From NCBI GenBank assembly GCA_028275075.1, contig JAQCNK010000266.1, positions 1 through 6,417 on the forward strand: 6,417 nt of DNA. Reading direction: 5' to 3'. The position numbers and the translations under genes are program-made. Position 1 is the first letter of the stretch; each line of letters opens with the position of its first letter. Of this stretch, positions 1 through 5,960 are shown piece by piece. Source of the stretch: Haloarcula sp. GTDB lineage: Archaea > Halobacteriota > Halobacteria > Halobacteriales > Haloarculaceae. The notes below the pieces were generated by a model that did not search any database, had not been told where the DNA came from, and was given only the letters and a program-made list of their open reading frames with translations.

Positions 1-472
1 ACAGCCCGTCGAAGCGCGTCCGCGTGTAGAGCGTCCGGTCGAACTCGGTGTACGTGTGGTACGTCTCGTAGCCGTCCTCGCGGCGGTCGATAGCTGTCAC
101 AGCCAACGCATCGAACTCGTGGTGGAGGTCGAAGGTCCGGTCGGCCGGATACGCGTCGATGGGTCGGGTCTCGATGGTGAGTTCACAGTCGACGGTTCCG
201 AGGTCGTACCGGTACTGGTCGGCACAGCCATCGGGAAGGGACACCTCCCGCGTTCGCGGCATCGAGACCTGTCGACAGGAGGCGACCTCGTGGAACTCAA
301 TAGCCGGGGCACTGATGTAGTGGGAACTCCCGATAATGCGACAGTCGAATGCGACACCGTCGACAACGAGTGACGCCGTGGCGTACACCGATAGCTCGTC
401 CGTGTCGGGTGCGGTCGTCCCGACACTGAATTCGAGGGTCTCGTGGTGGCTCTCAGTTGATGATGATGTCAT
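1..472 (-). CDS. DUF2617 family protein, 3' end cut by the window
   Basis: This frame starts at ATG 472-470 and stays open for 157 codons to the window edge, so only the last few residues should be missing. I assign it to DUF2617, a family of about 160-170 aa of unknown function, from remembered features. These are an 'IIGSSHYI' segment followed by a conserved 'VASC' (near residues 47-65), and a C-terminal 'YETYHTYTEFDRTLYTRTRF' segment resembling the W/Y-H-x-Y ... TRTR ending of actinobacterial members. No signal peptide or membrane segment is seen, so it is probably cytoplasmic. The start codon lies inside the last codons of the upstream synthase gene (20-base overlap), implying translational coupling in one operon. 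Its function is unknown. The link with a membrane spermidine-synthase-like protein suggests a shared pathway. Family assignment is from pattern memory, not a search. Confidence 0.8.
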   Translation of the reverse strand, partial: MTSSSTESHHETLEFSVGTTAPDTDELSVYATASLVVDGVAFDCRIIGSSHYISAPAIEFHEVASCRQVSMPRTREVSLPDGCADQYRYDLGTVDCELTIETRPIDAYPADRTFDLHHEFDALAVTAIDRREDGYETYHTYTEFDRTLYTRTRFDGL

Positions 473-2048
473 AGTTCGGGTTGAAGATGCTGTTCGGTTC
501 GACGCCGCGGTACCGCAACACCGGCTGCCACTCTGCGTCGGCGTACCGTCGCTGTTGGGTATCAGTCAGGTTCGACGCCGTCCCCAGGGCCGGCGACGGT
601 CCCGGGCCGGGCGAGAAGGCGTAGAACCGCTCCCCCTGTTCGGTCTCGCTGTCTCCGTCCGTGTCACCCCATGCGTGGTACGCGACGTGGCGGTCGAAGC
701 CGGCGGCCCGGACCGTGTTCATATAGGTCACGTAGTGTGTCGAGTAGGCGCTCCGGTCGTACCCCCAAGAGACGACAATGCCGTCATCGGTCAAGTGACC
801 ACGGAGGAGCCGGTAAAATTCCGTGGAGTACACCGGCAACATATCGTCGTTGCGCGCGCCAGGGAGGTCGAGCAAGACGAGGTCGTACTGCCGGTCGGTT
901 GTTCGGAGGTGAGTCAGCGCATCGGTCTTGTACGTGGTCAGCCGGTCGTACGTGTAGGCGTTGTCGTGGTACTGCTCGAAGTAGGGGTGGTTTTTGGTGT
1001 ATTCGAGGAACTCACCGTCGAGGTCGACCTGGTCGACTGTGACGTCGTATTTCCGGAGCCGGTTCATCGCGATGTGGTCACCACCGCCGATCAACAGCAC
1101 ACGAGTGTCCGGCCGGTGCGGGAGCATCCCCATCGGAGCGTCCACGAGCCCGCGGTGGTACGACTGTACCCATGAGTCACAGAGCTGGAGTTGGCCGTCG
1201 AGCCTGAGACACTGCTCCGAACGACGGGGACGGTCAGTTGCGGCCGCCAGCGTTCGATTGTAGATGACGACGCGCTGGTGAGCCGTCCGTCTCACGTCCT
1301 GGATCTGCACGCTCACCTGTCCGGGCGGGTACTGTGACTCGATGCTCGCACCGATATACGTCTCTTCGACGGCCCGTTCAGCGCTCTCGCCGGCGGCGAT
1401 GACGCCGCCGTAGCTCGCTGTGACTAGCAGACAGGCAACGACAACGGGGACCGAGGGCGATTTGAATCCACCTTGGTAGGCAAACAGGAGCGCGACGACA
1501 GCGTTGGCGAGACCGAGCACGAAGATTGTCGTCACCAGCCCGAGCGTCGGGTAGAACACGAGCGCGTAGACGACAGTGCCGACCAGACTGCCGAAGTAGT
1601 CCACCCCTAGCACTTCGCTGAACGCGTCCCCGCTGCTGTCGACGAGCGTCGAGAGAAAGGGAATCTCCAATCCGGAAAGCACACCGACGACGACGATTGG
1701 GAGATGAGAGACGACCAAGACGAGTTCGGACTTCAGTGGGAACTGTATCCACGGAGCGCTGTTGACACCGACCATCAACAGGAGCCCGAGTGGGCCGGCG
1801 ACAGCCAGCGCGACCTCGGTGCGGAAGAAGTTCCGCTCAGTATCGGAGAGATACCGAAAACAGAACGCGCCGACGCCAAGCGAGAAGAGGAACAACCCGA
1901 TTGTTATCGAGTAGCGCAGCACCGTCCCACCAAATAGCACCCGCAACATCTCCGAGTAGATAAGCTCGTAGACGATGCTGCAGAACGCGACGACAAACGT
2001 CAGTCCAAGGAGCAACCCTCGTCTGCGGTCCGGTGCGGGCAGAGACAC
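453..2048 (-). CDS. Membrane-anchored spermidine-synthase-like protein (COG4262 type)
   Basis: The protein has 531 residues. The N-terminal half (about 11-216) has seven hydrophobic segments. The C-terminal half is a spermidine-synthase/SAM-methyltransferase-type Rossmann domain: GGGD at 321-324, VDLD with acidic D342/D344 for the nucleoside ribose, D394 in 'LLDLPGA', then 'VYSTEFYRLLRGHLTDDGI'. The family transfers an aminopropyl group from decarboxylated SAM to a polyamine, but the substrate of these membrane forms is not established. Key positions diverge here: YHE is YHR (297-299), the DE before it is SW, GGGDG is GGGDH, and the second Asp of the usual DxxD is Gly397. The activity may therefore be altered. 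I chose GTG 2048-2046, one base after the preceding stop. The frame is open further upstream, but that part lies inside the lipoprotein gene and has no family similarity. Middle gene of a three-gene operon. Confidence 0.85.
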   Translation of the reverse strand: MSLPAPDRRRGLLLGLTFVVAFCSIVYELIYSEMLRVLFGGTVLRYSITIGLFLFSLGVGAFCFRYLSDTERNFFRTEVALAVAGPLGLLLMVGVNSAPWIQFPLKSELVLVVSHLPIVVVGVLSGLEIPFLSTLVDSSGDAFSEVLGVDYFGSLVGTVVYALVFYPTLGLVTTIFVLGLANAVVALLFAYQGGFKSPSVPVVVACLLVTASYGGVIAAGESAERAVEETYIGASIESQYPPGQVSVQIQDVRRTAHQRVVIYNRTLAAATDRPRRSEQCLRLDGQLQLCDSWVQSYHRGLVDAPMGMLPHRPDTRVLLIGGGDHIAMNRLRKYDVTVDQVDLDGEFLEYTKNHPYFEQYHDNAYTYDRLTTYKTDALTHLRTTDRQYDLVLLDLPGARNDDMLPVYSTEFYRLLRGHLTDDGIVVSWGYDRSAYSTHYVTYMNTVRAAGFDRHVAYHAWGDTDGDSETEQGERFYAFSPGPGPSPALGTASNLTDTQQRRYADAEWQPVLRYRGVEPNSIFNPNYDIIIN

Positions 2049-2049
2049 G

Positions 2050-2739
2050 TTAGACGCGCGGTGATATCTTCCAGGGGTTCTCGACGTCGTATCCCTCGCC
2101 TTCCTGGTCAACCTCGAAGTCCACTGACTCCCACCCGAAGTTGTGGTCGCCGTTCTCACTCTGTAGCTCTGTTCCAATCCGGTACCAGCCCGGCTGTTCG
2201 AGCGACATCGTGAGCTGCTGACCGGCCTCGGGGTCAGACCACGTCTGGTCCCATCCCTGTTCGAGCCGACCGACCTCGGGCGGGTCCTCGCTGTACGCCG
2301 CCGCCGTGCCGAGGTACCCGAGGCCGACTGTCGCCGGGACCGCGTCGTACTGCCTGACCTCATCCCGGTTGTCCTCGCGCCAGTCGTCATCGTCGTAGCC
2401 GTGATAAACAGCGTAGCCGCGCCGCTTGGGCGCGCTAATCCAGCCACCGGAGCCACGACCCGTGGCACCGACGCCGCGGCTGCCGCCTTTATCCCCAGCG
2501 GCGACACCGATTGGCGGTGCGACTGACAACGCGGTCGACGCGTCCACCTCGGCACGGGAGTTTACCCAGGGGTCGGATTCCAGTTCGACCGCCAGCGTCC
2601 CCTCGTTGACCGTTATCGTCTGGAAGACCGCGCTCTTGCGTGGTGGGGGACGGTTCCCCCCACCGCCGAAACTGGTACATCCCGCCAACCCGGCCGCACC
2701 GGCCGCTATTCCCACTTGGAGGAAACGCCTTCGTCGCAT
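2050..2739 (-). CDS. Tat-type exported lipoprotein of unknown function
   Basis: The protein has 229 residues. It begins MRRRRFLQVGIAAGAAGLAGC, a twin-arginine-like signal followed by a lipobox LAGC with the lipidated cysteine at 21. It should be exported and anchored on the outer face of the membrane. A Gly/Pro/Arg-rich linker follows, then a short beta-rich segment (about 40-75) and a Gly/Arg-rich stretch 'GGSRGVGATGRGSGG' (about 85-99). An acidic-aromatic patch 'YHGYDDDDWREDNRDEV' comes next, and the C-terminal part is probably beta-sandwich (W/Y-rich, 'PGWYRIGTEL'). I do not recognise a named family. It is the first gene of the operon with the spermidine-synthase-like protein (1-base gap) and DUF2617, so it probably works at the surface with that membrane enzyme. 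This is inference from position only. The start is supported by the signal peptide and by the AT-rich promoter just upstream. Confidence 0.8.
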   Translation of the reverse strand: MRRRRFLQVGIAAGAAGLAGCTSFGGGGNRPPPRKSAVFQTITVNEGTLAVELESDPWVNSRAEVDASTALSVAPPIGVAAGDKGGSRGVGATGRGSGGWISAPKRRGYAVYHGYDDDDWREDNRDEVRQYDAVPATVGLGYLGTAAAYSEDPPEVGRLEQGWDQTWSDPEAGQQLTMSLEQPGWYRIGTELQSENGDHNFGWESVDFEVDQEGEGYDVENPWKISPRV

Positions 2740-2760
2740 TAGCTTCTACATATCGTCATG

Positions 2761-2780
2761 TATTTTTTAATTTTTTGTAT
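2761..2780 (-). promoter_or_regulatory. AT-rich TATA-like promoter of the lipoprotein operon
   Basis: A 20-base stretch of almost pure A/T, reading ATACAAAAAATTAAAAAATA on the minus strand, stands out in GC-rich DNA. Its centre is about 31 bases before the ATG at 2739, fitting a haloarchaeal TATA box with a leaderless or very short-leader transcript. The rest of the 83-base gap (2740-2822) holds no gene. Confidence 0.6.
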
Positions 2781-2807
2781 CATAACCGGCCTCCAGAACG
2801 TCACTCA

Positions 2808-2823
2808 GTACACCCAACCGTAT
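2808..2823 (+). repeat. Copy A of the GTACAACCGACCGTAT motif
   Basis: The plus strand reads GTACACCCAACCGTAT followed by CA. Over 18 bases it matches the copy at 5540-5557 at 15 positions, and its first 16 bases differ from the reverse complement of 5474-5489 at only two positions. It overlaps the first base of the stop codon of the zinc-ribbon gene and lies about 68 bases upstream of the lipoprotein ATG, beyond the TATA-like box. It could be an operator for that operon. Confidence 0.55.
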
Positions 2824-3443
2824 CACGGGCTGTCGTCGCTGCTTCCAGATCTATCCTCGACATCAATATCGGCCCGTTCGTGGAGCGGTCCCGGCTCCCC
2901 CCGGGCCTGTCGGGCGGCCCGACTCGCGACGCGGCGGGCCAGCAGGAGCGCGATACCCGCCGAGAGTGCGAGCGCCGCGACGACGAGTCCGGCACGTCCC
3001 GAGACGACCGACGTCCCCGCAGAGACCAAATCATAGCCAACGGCGAGGACGACCGCGCCGATGCCGGCGACGACGAGATAGAGCCCACGGGAGAGCACCG
3101 CGCTCGGGTTCGGGAGCCGCGAGAGTGCCGCAGCCGGGAGCAGCCAGCCGGCCAAGCCAAGCCCCAGGAGCACCACGAGCGGGAGGTCACCGACGGCGAT
3201 GACGGCCGCGTAGACGACCAGCGGGGCGACCGCGATACCCAGCGCCAGCCCCGTGAGGACGACCGCCCAGCGTGGCGTCGTCTCGCGCCCCGACTCGAAG
3301 GCCGCCGCCATCCGCTCGTCGAGCAGGTCGGCCACCTCGTCGGTGACCAGGGTCTCGCCACAGTCGGGACACGTCACGACCGCCCGCTGGAGGGTGACGC
3401 CACAGGCCGGACAGGCCAGCGGGTCGTCACTCGCGTCGTCCAT
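2823..3443 (-). CDS. Zinc-ribbon protein with four membrane segments
   Basis: The protein has 206 residues. The N-terminus carries a zinc ribbon with C11-x2-C14 and C25-x2-C28 (CPAC ... CPDC). A short acidic helical linker (about 33-52) is followed by four hydrophobic segments at about 59-84, 87-107, 120-138 and 150-169. A hydrophilic, charged C-terminal tail comes last. Such small zinc-ribbon membrane proteins are common in haloarchaea and mostly uncharacterised; I do not recognise a specific family. The start ATG 3443-3441 is immediately before the ribbon. It is on the same strand as the lipoprotein operon, but 83 bases and a separate AT-rich promoter lie between them, so it is probably a separate unit with some read-through. 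A copy of the 16-bp motif lies 28 bases before its ATG, and copy A lies at its stop codon. Confidence 0.75.
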   Translation of the reverse strand: MDDASDDPLACPACGVTLQRAVVTCPDCGETLVTDEVADLLDERMAAAFESGRETTPRWAVVLTGLALGIAVAPLVVYAAVIAVGDLPLVVLLGLGLAGWLLPAAALSRLPNPSAVLSRGLYLVVAGIGAVVLAVGYDLVSAGTSVVSGRAGLVVAALALSAGIALLLARRVASRAARQARGEPGPLHERADIDVEDRSGSSDDSP

Positions 3444-3471
3444 GCCCCCTCATTGTGGGGCCAGGGGCTTG

Positions 3472-3487
3472 ATACGGTCGGTTGAGC
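3472..3487 (-). promoter_or_regulatory. Copy B of the motif at the promoter of the zinc-ribbon gene
   Basis: The minus strand reads GCTCAACCGACCGTAT followed by CA. The core CAACCGACCGTAT is identical to copy D at 3612-3627. Its GTATCA end is 28 bases from the ATG at 3443, the usual place of a haloarchaeal TATA box, and no better AT-rich box is present. It may be the promoter itself or a regulator site overlapping it. Similarity to the 82-bp element's arm continues on the far side (to about 3507), with TTTGCTGGTGCTTTG resembling the TTTACCGGTGATTTG of the other copy. Confidence 0.5.
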
Positions 3488-3545
3488 CAGTTTGCTGGTG
3501 CTTTGTGGGATCGGATTTGAGAGCTCCCGGCCATGGCGTATTACT

Positions 3546-3627
3546 GTACGGTCAGTTGTAAGCCATTACCGGGATTTGCCAGACCCGACCAAGCAAATCA
3601 CCGGTAAATCGTTACAACCGACCGTAT
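3546..3627. repeat. 82-bp imperfect palindrome, element 1 (upstream of mutS-like gene)
   Basis: Terminal 16-base arms at 3546-3561 (copy C) and 3612-3627 (copy D) are inverted repeats with one mismatch and one G·T pair. The interior also folds: 3566-3572 (TTACCGG) pairs with 3601-3607, and 3574-3579 (ATTTGC) pairs with 3593-3598, leaving a 13-base loop (3580-3592). About 28 of 33 possible pairs form. It lies in the 245-base gap between the divergent zinc-ribbon and mutS-like genes, and that gap holds no other gene that I can see. It has the same length and end sequences as 5474-5555. No target-site duplication is visible at its ends. Confidence 0.8.
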
Positions 3628-3657
3628 GACCATATGGGCCTGCTGGGGATCCGCCAC

Positions 3658-3668
3658 GGCTAAATCGG
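3658..3668 (+). promoter_or_regulatory. TATA-like box of the mutS-like gene
   Basis: GGCTAAATCGG is centred about 26 bases before the ATG at 3689, fitting leaderless transcription starting at or next to that ATG. This supports 3689 as the start rather than the in-frame ATG at 3626. Confidence 0.45.
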
Positions 3669-3688
3669 GGCCGCCCGTCGGCTCGCAC

Positions 3689-5443
3689 ATGCGACTGGAG
3701 GAGTACTGGGGCATCGGCCCGAAGACATCCGAGTTACTGACCGAAGAGTTGGGCGTCGAACGGGCCATCGCAGCAATCGAATCGGCGGATACGCGGACAC
3801 TCACCGCTGCGGGACTCACTCGCGGGCGAGCGACACGCATCCTCCGGCGGGCGACCGGAGCCGAGTCGATGGGGCTGCTGGCTACCCGGGATACCCGTGA
3901 CGTGTACAAGGAGCTGCTCGACTTGGCCGAGGAGTACGCTGTCACCGACGACGCGGCCGACCGTGTTCGCGTGTTGACGCCACTGCCGACGCGTGAACAG
4001 ATGGACGACCGGCTGGACGATGTGCTGACTGCCAGAGATACATGGGCCGCTCTCGGCGACGGCAAACAGCGGGCGATACTGGCGGCGTTCGAGGACCACG
4101 ACGCGGGCGGCGAACGCGCCGCCGTCGAGACAGCGCTGGCACTGCAGGCCACCGGCGTGACGACAGGCGTTTTCGAGCGTGTCGGAACGCTGGACGGTGA
4201 CACCCTGGAAGACGCCCGTGCCGCACTCGTCGGGCTCGCTGGCGAGGGCGACCGCGTCGGTGCGGGCGCCGACGAAGAACTCGACCGACTCCGCAAGCAA
4301 CTGGGTCAGGTCGAGGACCTTGCCGCGAGCGCGCCCGAGGTAGTCGAGGCGATCAAAGGGAGCGCTCGCCGCCCCGACGAATTCCAGGACGCCCTCGTCC
4401 GCCACGTCACGAGCGAGACAGGCATCGGCGGGACCCGCGTCCGAGACGCGCTGCCCGAGGGCGCCACAGATGCGCGGGACTTCGTCGATGCCGCGTTACG
4501 AGCGCTCCGGCGGTCGCTGCAAACCGCTGTCGAGGAACGTGAGACGACTGTCGCCGAGGAGCTGAGCGAGACACTTGCGGCGGCGCGACCGACCATCGAA
4601 GCAGCGGTGACGGCCGTCGGTGACCTCGCACTGTCGGTGTCACTGGCCCGCTTCGCGCTCGCGTACGACCTCAACAGACCGACCTTCGTCGACCGTGATA
4701 CCGTGGCGGTCAAGCGGGCGCGCAACCTCACGCTGGCAGACAGCGACGATGTCCAGCCCGTGACATACGCGATCGGCGATCACACCCTGGATGTCGAGCG
4801 TGCGAACAGTCCGCCCAGCGGCGACCGGGTGGCGGTGCTGACCGGCGCGAACTCCGGCGGGAAGACCACGCTGCTCGAAACGCTGTGTCAGGTGCAGCTA
4901 CTCGCCCAGATGGGGCTGCCCGTCCCTGCCGAGGCTGCGGAGGTCGGTGTCGTCGACACGGTGGTTTTCCACCGCCGGCACGCCTCGTTCAACGCCGGCG
5001 TCCTCGAGTCGACACTGCGCTCAGTCGTTCCGCCGCTGTCGGGCGACGACCGCACACTGATGCTGGTCGACGAGTTCGAAGCGATCACCGAGCCGGGATC
5101 GGCTGCGAGCCTGCTACACGGGCTCGTGACACTGACCGTCGACCGGGACGCGTTAGGCGTCTTCGTCACACACCTGGCCGCGGACCTGGAACCGCTGCCC
5201 GACGTGGCTCGCACCGACGGCATCTTCGCGGAGGGGCTGGACCCGGACCTCGAACTTCGCGTCGACTACCAGCCCCGGTTTGGCACCGTAGGTAAGTCCA
5301 CGCCGGAGTTCATCGTCTCCCGACTGGTCGCCAACGCCGGTGATCCGGTCGAACGCAGCGGCTTCGAGACGCTGGCCCAGGCTGTGGGTGAGGAGGCCGT
5401 CCAGCGGACCCTCTCTGATGCGATGTGGACAGACGGCGAGTGA
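3689..5443 (+). CDS. MutS-family ATPase with N-terminal helix-hairpin-helix (MutS5-like)
   Basis: The protein has 584 residues. Residues 1-60 carry two helix-hairpin-helix-like motifs ('GIGPKTSELLTEELG' and 'AGLTRGRATRILRRA'), a DNA-binding fold. A long helical middle region with coiled-coil character (about 190-225 and 270-320) corresponds to the MutS lever. The C-terminal ATPase has Walker A GANSGGKTT from 386, a trans-signature segment 'ASFNAGVLES' (S433, E440), Walker B 'LMLVDEFEAIT' with D461/E462, and H-loop His495 in 'FVTHL'. It lacks the mismatch-recognition domain of MutS1 and the C-terminal Smr nuclease of MutS2. It therefore resembles the haloarchaeal MutS5-type paralogues (mutS5a/mutS5b naming), whose role in repair or recombination is unclear; I do not assign a symbol. 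An upstream in-frame ATG at 3626 would add 21 residues without family features, overlapping the repeat, so I chose 3689. It is flanked on both sides by 82-bp palindromes. Confidence 0.87.
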   Translation: MRLEEYWGIGPKTSELLTEELGVERAIAAIESADTRTLTAAGLTRGRATRILRRATGAESMGLLATRDTRDVYKELLDLAEEYAVTDDAADRVRVLTPLPTREQMDDRLDDVLTARDTWAALGDGKQRAILAAFEDHDAGGERAAVETALALQATGVTTGVFERVGTLDGDTLEDARAALVGLAGEGDRVGAGADEELDRLRKQLGQVEDLAASAPEVVEAIKGSARRPDEFQDALVRHVTSETGIGGTRVRDALPEGATDARDFVDAALRALRRSLQTAVEERETTVAEELSETLAAARPTIEAAVTAVGDLALSVSLARFALAYDLNRPTFVDRDTVAVKRARNLTLADSDDVQPVTYAIGDHTLDVERANSPPSGDRVAVLTGANSGGKTTLLETLCQVQLLAQMGLPVPAEAAEVGVVDTVVFHRRHASFNAGVLESTLRSVVPPLSGDDRTLMLVDEFEAITEPGSAASLLHGLVTLTVDRDALGVFVTHLAADLEPLPDVARTDGIFAEGLDPDLELRVDYQPRFGTVGKSTPEFIVSRLVANAGDPVERSGFETLAQAVGEEAVQRTLSDAMWTDGE

Positions 5444-5473
5444 AACAGGTCCAGCGGCACAAGCCAAGGGTTC

Positions 5474-5555
5474 ATACTGTTGGCTGTACGTACGCGGAGA
5501 TAATCGCCCACCCCGGGCTGGGCGATTTCTGCCGTGATGGTACAGCCGACAGTAT
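5474..5555. repeat. 82-bp near-perfect palindrome, element 2 (downstream of mutS-like gene)
   Basis: The 16-base ends 5474-5489 and 5540-5555 pair at every position, with one G·T. Then 5493-5497 pairs with 5532-5536, 5498-5500 with 5528-5530, and 5502-5510 (AATCGCCCA) with 5519-5527, leaving an 8-base loop CCCCGGGC. About 33 base pairs form in 82 bases, interrupted only by a 3x3 internal loop and two single-base bulges. It occupies most of the 141-base gap between the mutS-like gene and the next gene. There is no T-tract after it, so it is not an obvious terminator. It matches element 1 in length and end sequence. Confidence 0.85.
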
Positions 5556-5557
5556 CA
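5540..5557 (+). promoter_or_regulatory. Copy F of the motif at the promoter of the small membrane protein gene
   Basis: GTACAGCCGACAGTATCA is the right arm of element 2. Its 16-bp core ends 29 bases before the ATG at 5585, nearly the same spacing as copy B before the zinc-ribbon gene (28). The GTATCA end occupies the expected TATA position and nothing more TATA-like is nearby. Confidence 0.45.
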
Positions 5558-5584
5558 GGTGGCTGCGGACCGAAGTAAGAGACG

Positions 5585-5896
5585 ATGATAAAACGTTTCC
5601 TCCCGGTCGGCTACGCGTCGATGGTCGTGAGCGGACTGCTCGCCCTCGTCCTTCCAAAGCAGGCCATCAAGCTGAACGGCAAGCTCCTCCTCCGGGGATA
5701 CGAGAACCCCGGCGATCTTGAACCCAAAGAGTGGTACGTTCGGTCGACCCGCATCTCCGGACTCGGGATGCTCGTCACCGGCGTGGCTGGTCTGCTTGCC
5801 GGCCAGCGCACAGAAGACGACGACGGGGAAGCGGCGACCGAACAGGCCGATGAGTTCGACGGCGCTGACGACGAGCCAGTCGAACTCGACGTGTAA
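5585..5896 (+). CDS. Small two-TM membrane protein with acidic tail
   Basis: The protein has 103 residues. A hydrophobic segment lies at about 5-24 and a second at about 58-73. A basic, hydrophilic connector between them contains 'KLLLRGYENPGDLEPKEWYVR'. The C-terminus from 77 is strongly acidic (rich in D and E), typical of haloarchaeal soluble tails. The codon pattern and the start ATG directly before the first TM support a real gene. I do not recognise a family and give no function. It is on the same strand as the mutS-like gene but separated by 141 bases containing palindromic element 2, whose right arm sits at the expected promoter position, so it probably has its own promoter. A hairpin follows its stop codon. 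Confidence 0.72.
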   Translation: MIKRFLPVGYASMVVSGLLALVLPKQAIKLNGKLLLRGYENPGDLEPKEWYVRSTRISGLGMLVTGVAGLLAGQRTEDDDGEAATEQADEFDGADDEPVELDV

Positions 5897-5898
5897 AC

Positions 5899-5930
5899 TA
5901 CCCCGAGTCAACTCCCGAGGCACTCGGGTA
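5899..5930 (+). terminator. Hairpin after the small membrane protein gene
   Basis: TACCCCGAGT (5899-5908) pairs with ACTCGGGTA (5922-5930) as nine base pairs with one bulged C, starting two bases after the stop codon. Archaeal termination depends mainly on T-tracts, and none follows at once, so it may be an RNA-stabilising or regulatory hairpin instead. Confidence 0.35.
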
Positions 5931-5960
5931 CGCATCGCCTTTCAATAGCTATACCGTCTT

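Noticed and set aside
336..1175. Long plus-strand open frame opposite the synthase gene
   Set aside because: Its Arg/Val-rich low-complexity product is the antisense of a well-supported gene, as is usual in GC-rich DNA.
2049..2555. Upstream extension of the spermidine-synthase-like frame (to 700 aa)
   Set aside because: The extra part is Arg/Ser/Thr-rich with no family similarity and lies wholly inside the lipoprotein gene, which has a clear signal peptide. The GTG at 2048 begins right before the first membrane segment.
2640..3485. Plus-strand open frame of 281 codons across the zinc-ribbon gene
   Set aside because: The product is Arg/Asp/Gly-rich without domain features. The opposite strand encodes a zinc ribbon and four membrane segments.
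3472..3627. Three similar units of about 34 bases in a row, suggesting a small CRISPR array
   Set aside because: The third unit is inverted, the units are degenerate, spacings differ and no cas gene is nearby. A palindromic repeat explains them better.
3626..3688. 21-residue N-terminal extension of the mutS-like protein
   Set aside because: It overlaps the palindromic element, adds no recognisable sequence, and a TATA-like box fits the ATG at 3689.
5474..5555. Element 2 as an intrinsic terminator of the mutS-like gene
   Set aside because: No T-tract follows, archaea do not rely on long hairpins to terminate, and the same structure occurs upstream of the gene.
3540..5560. The 82-bp elements as ends of a transposon carrying the mutS-like gene
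   Set aside because: No transposase and no target-site duplications are visible at either element, and the gene has normal haloarchaeal composition. Not excluded, but unsupported.
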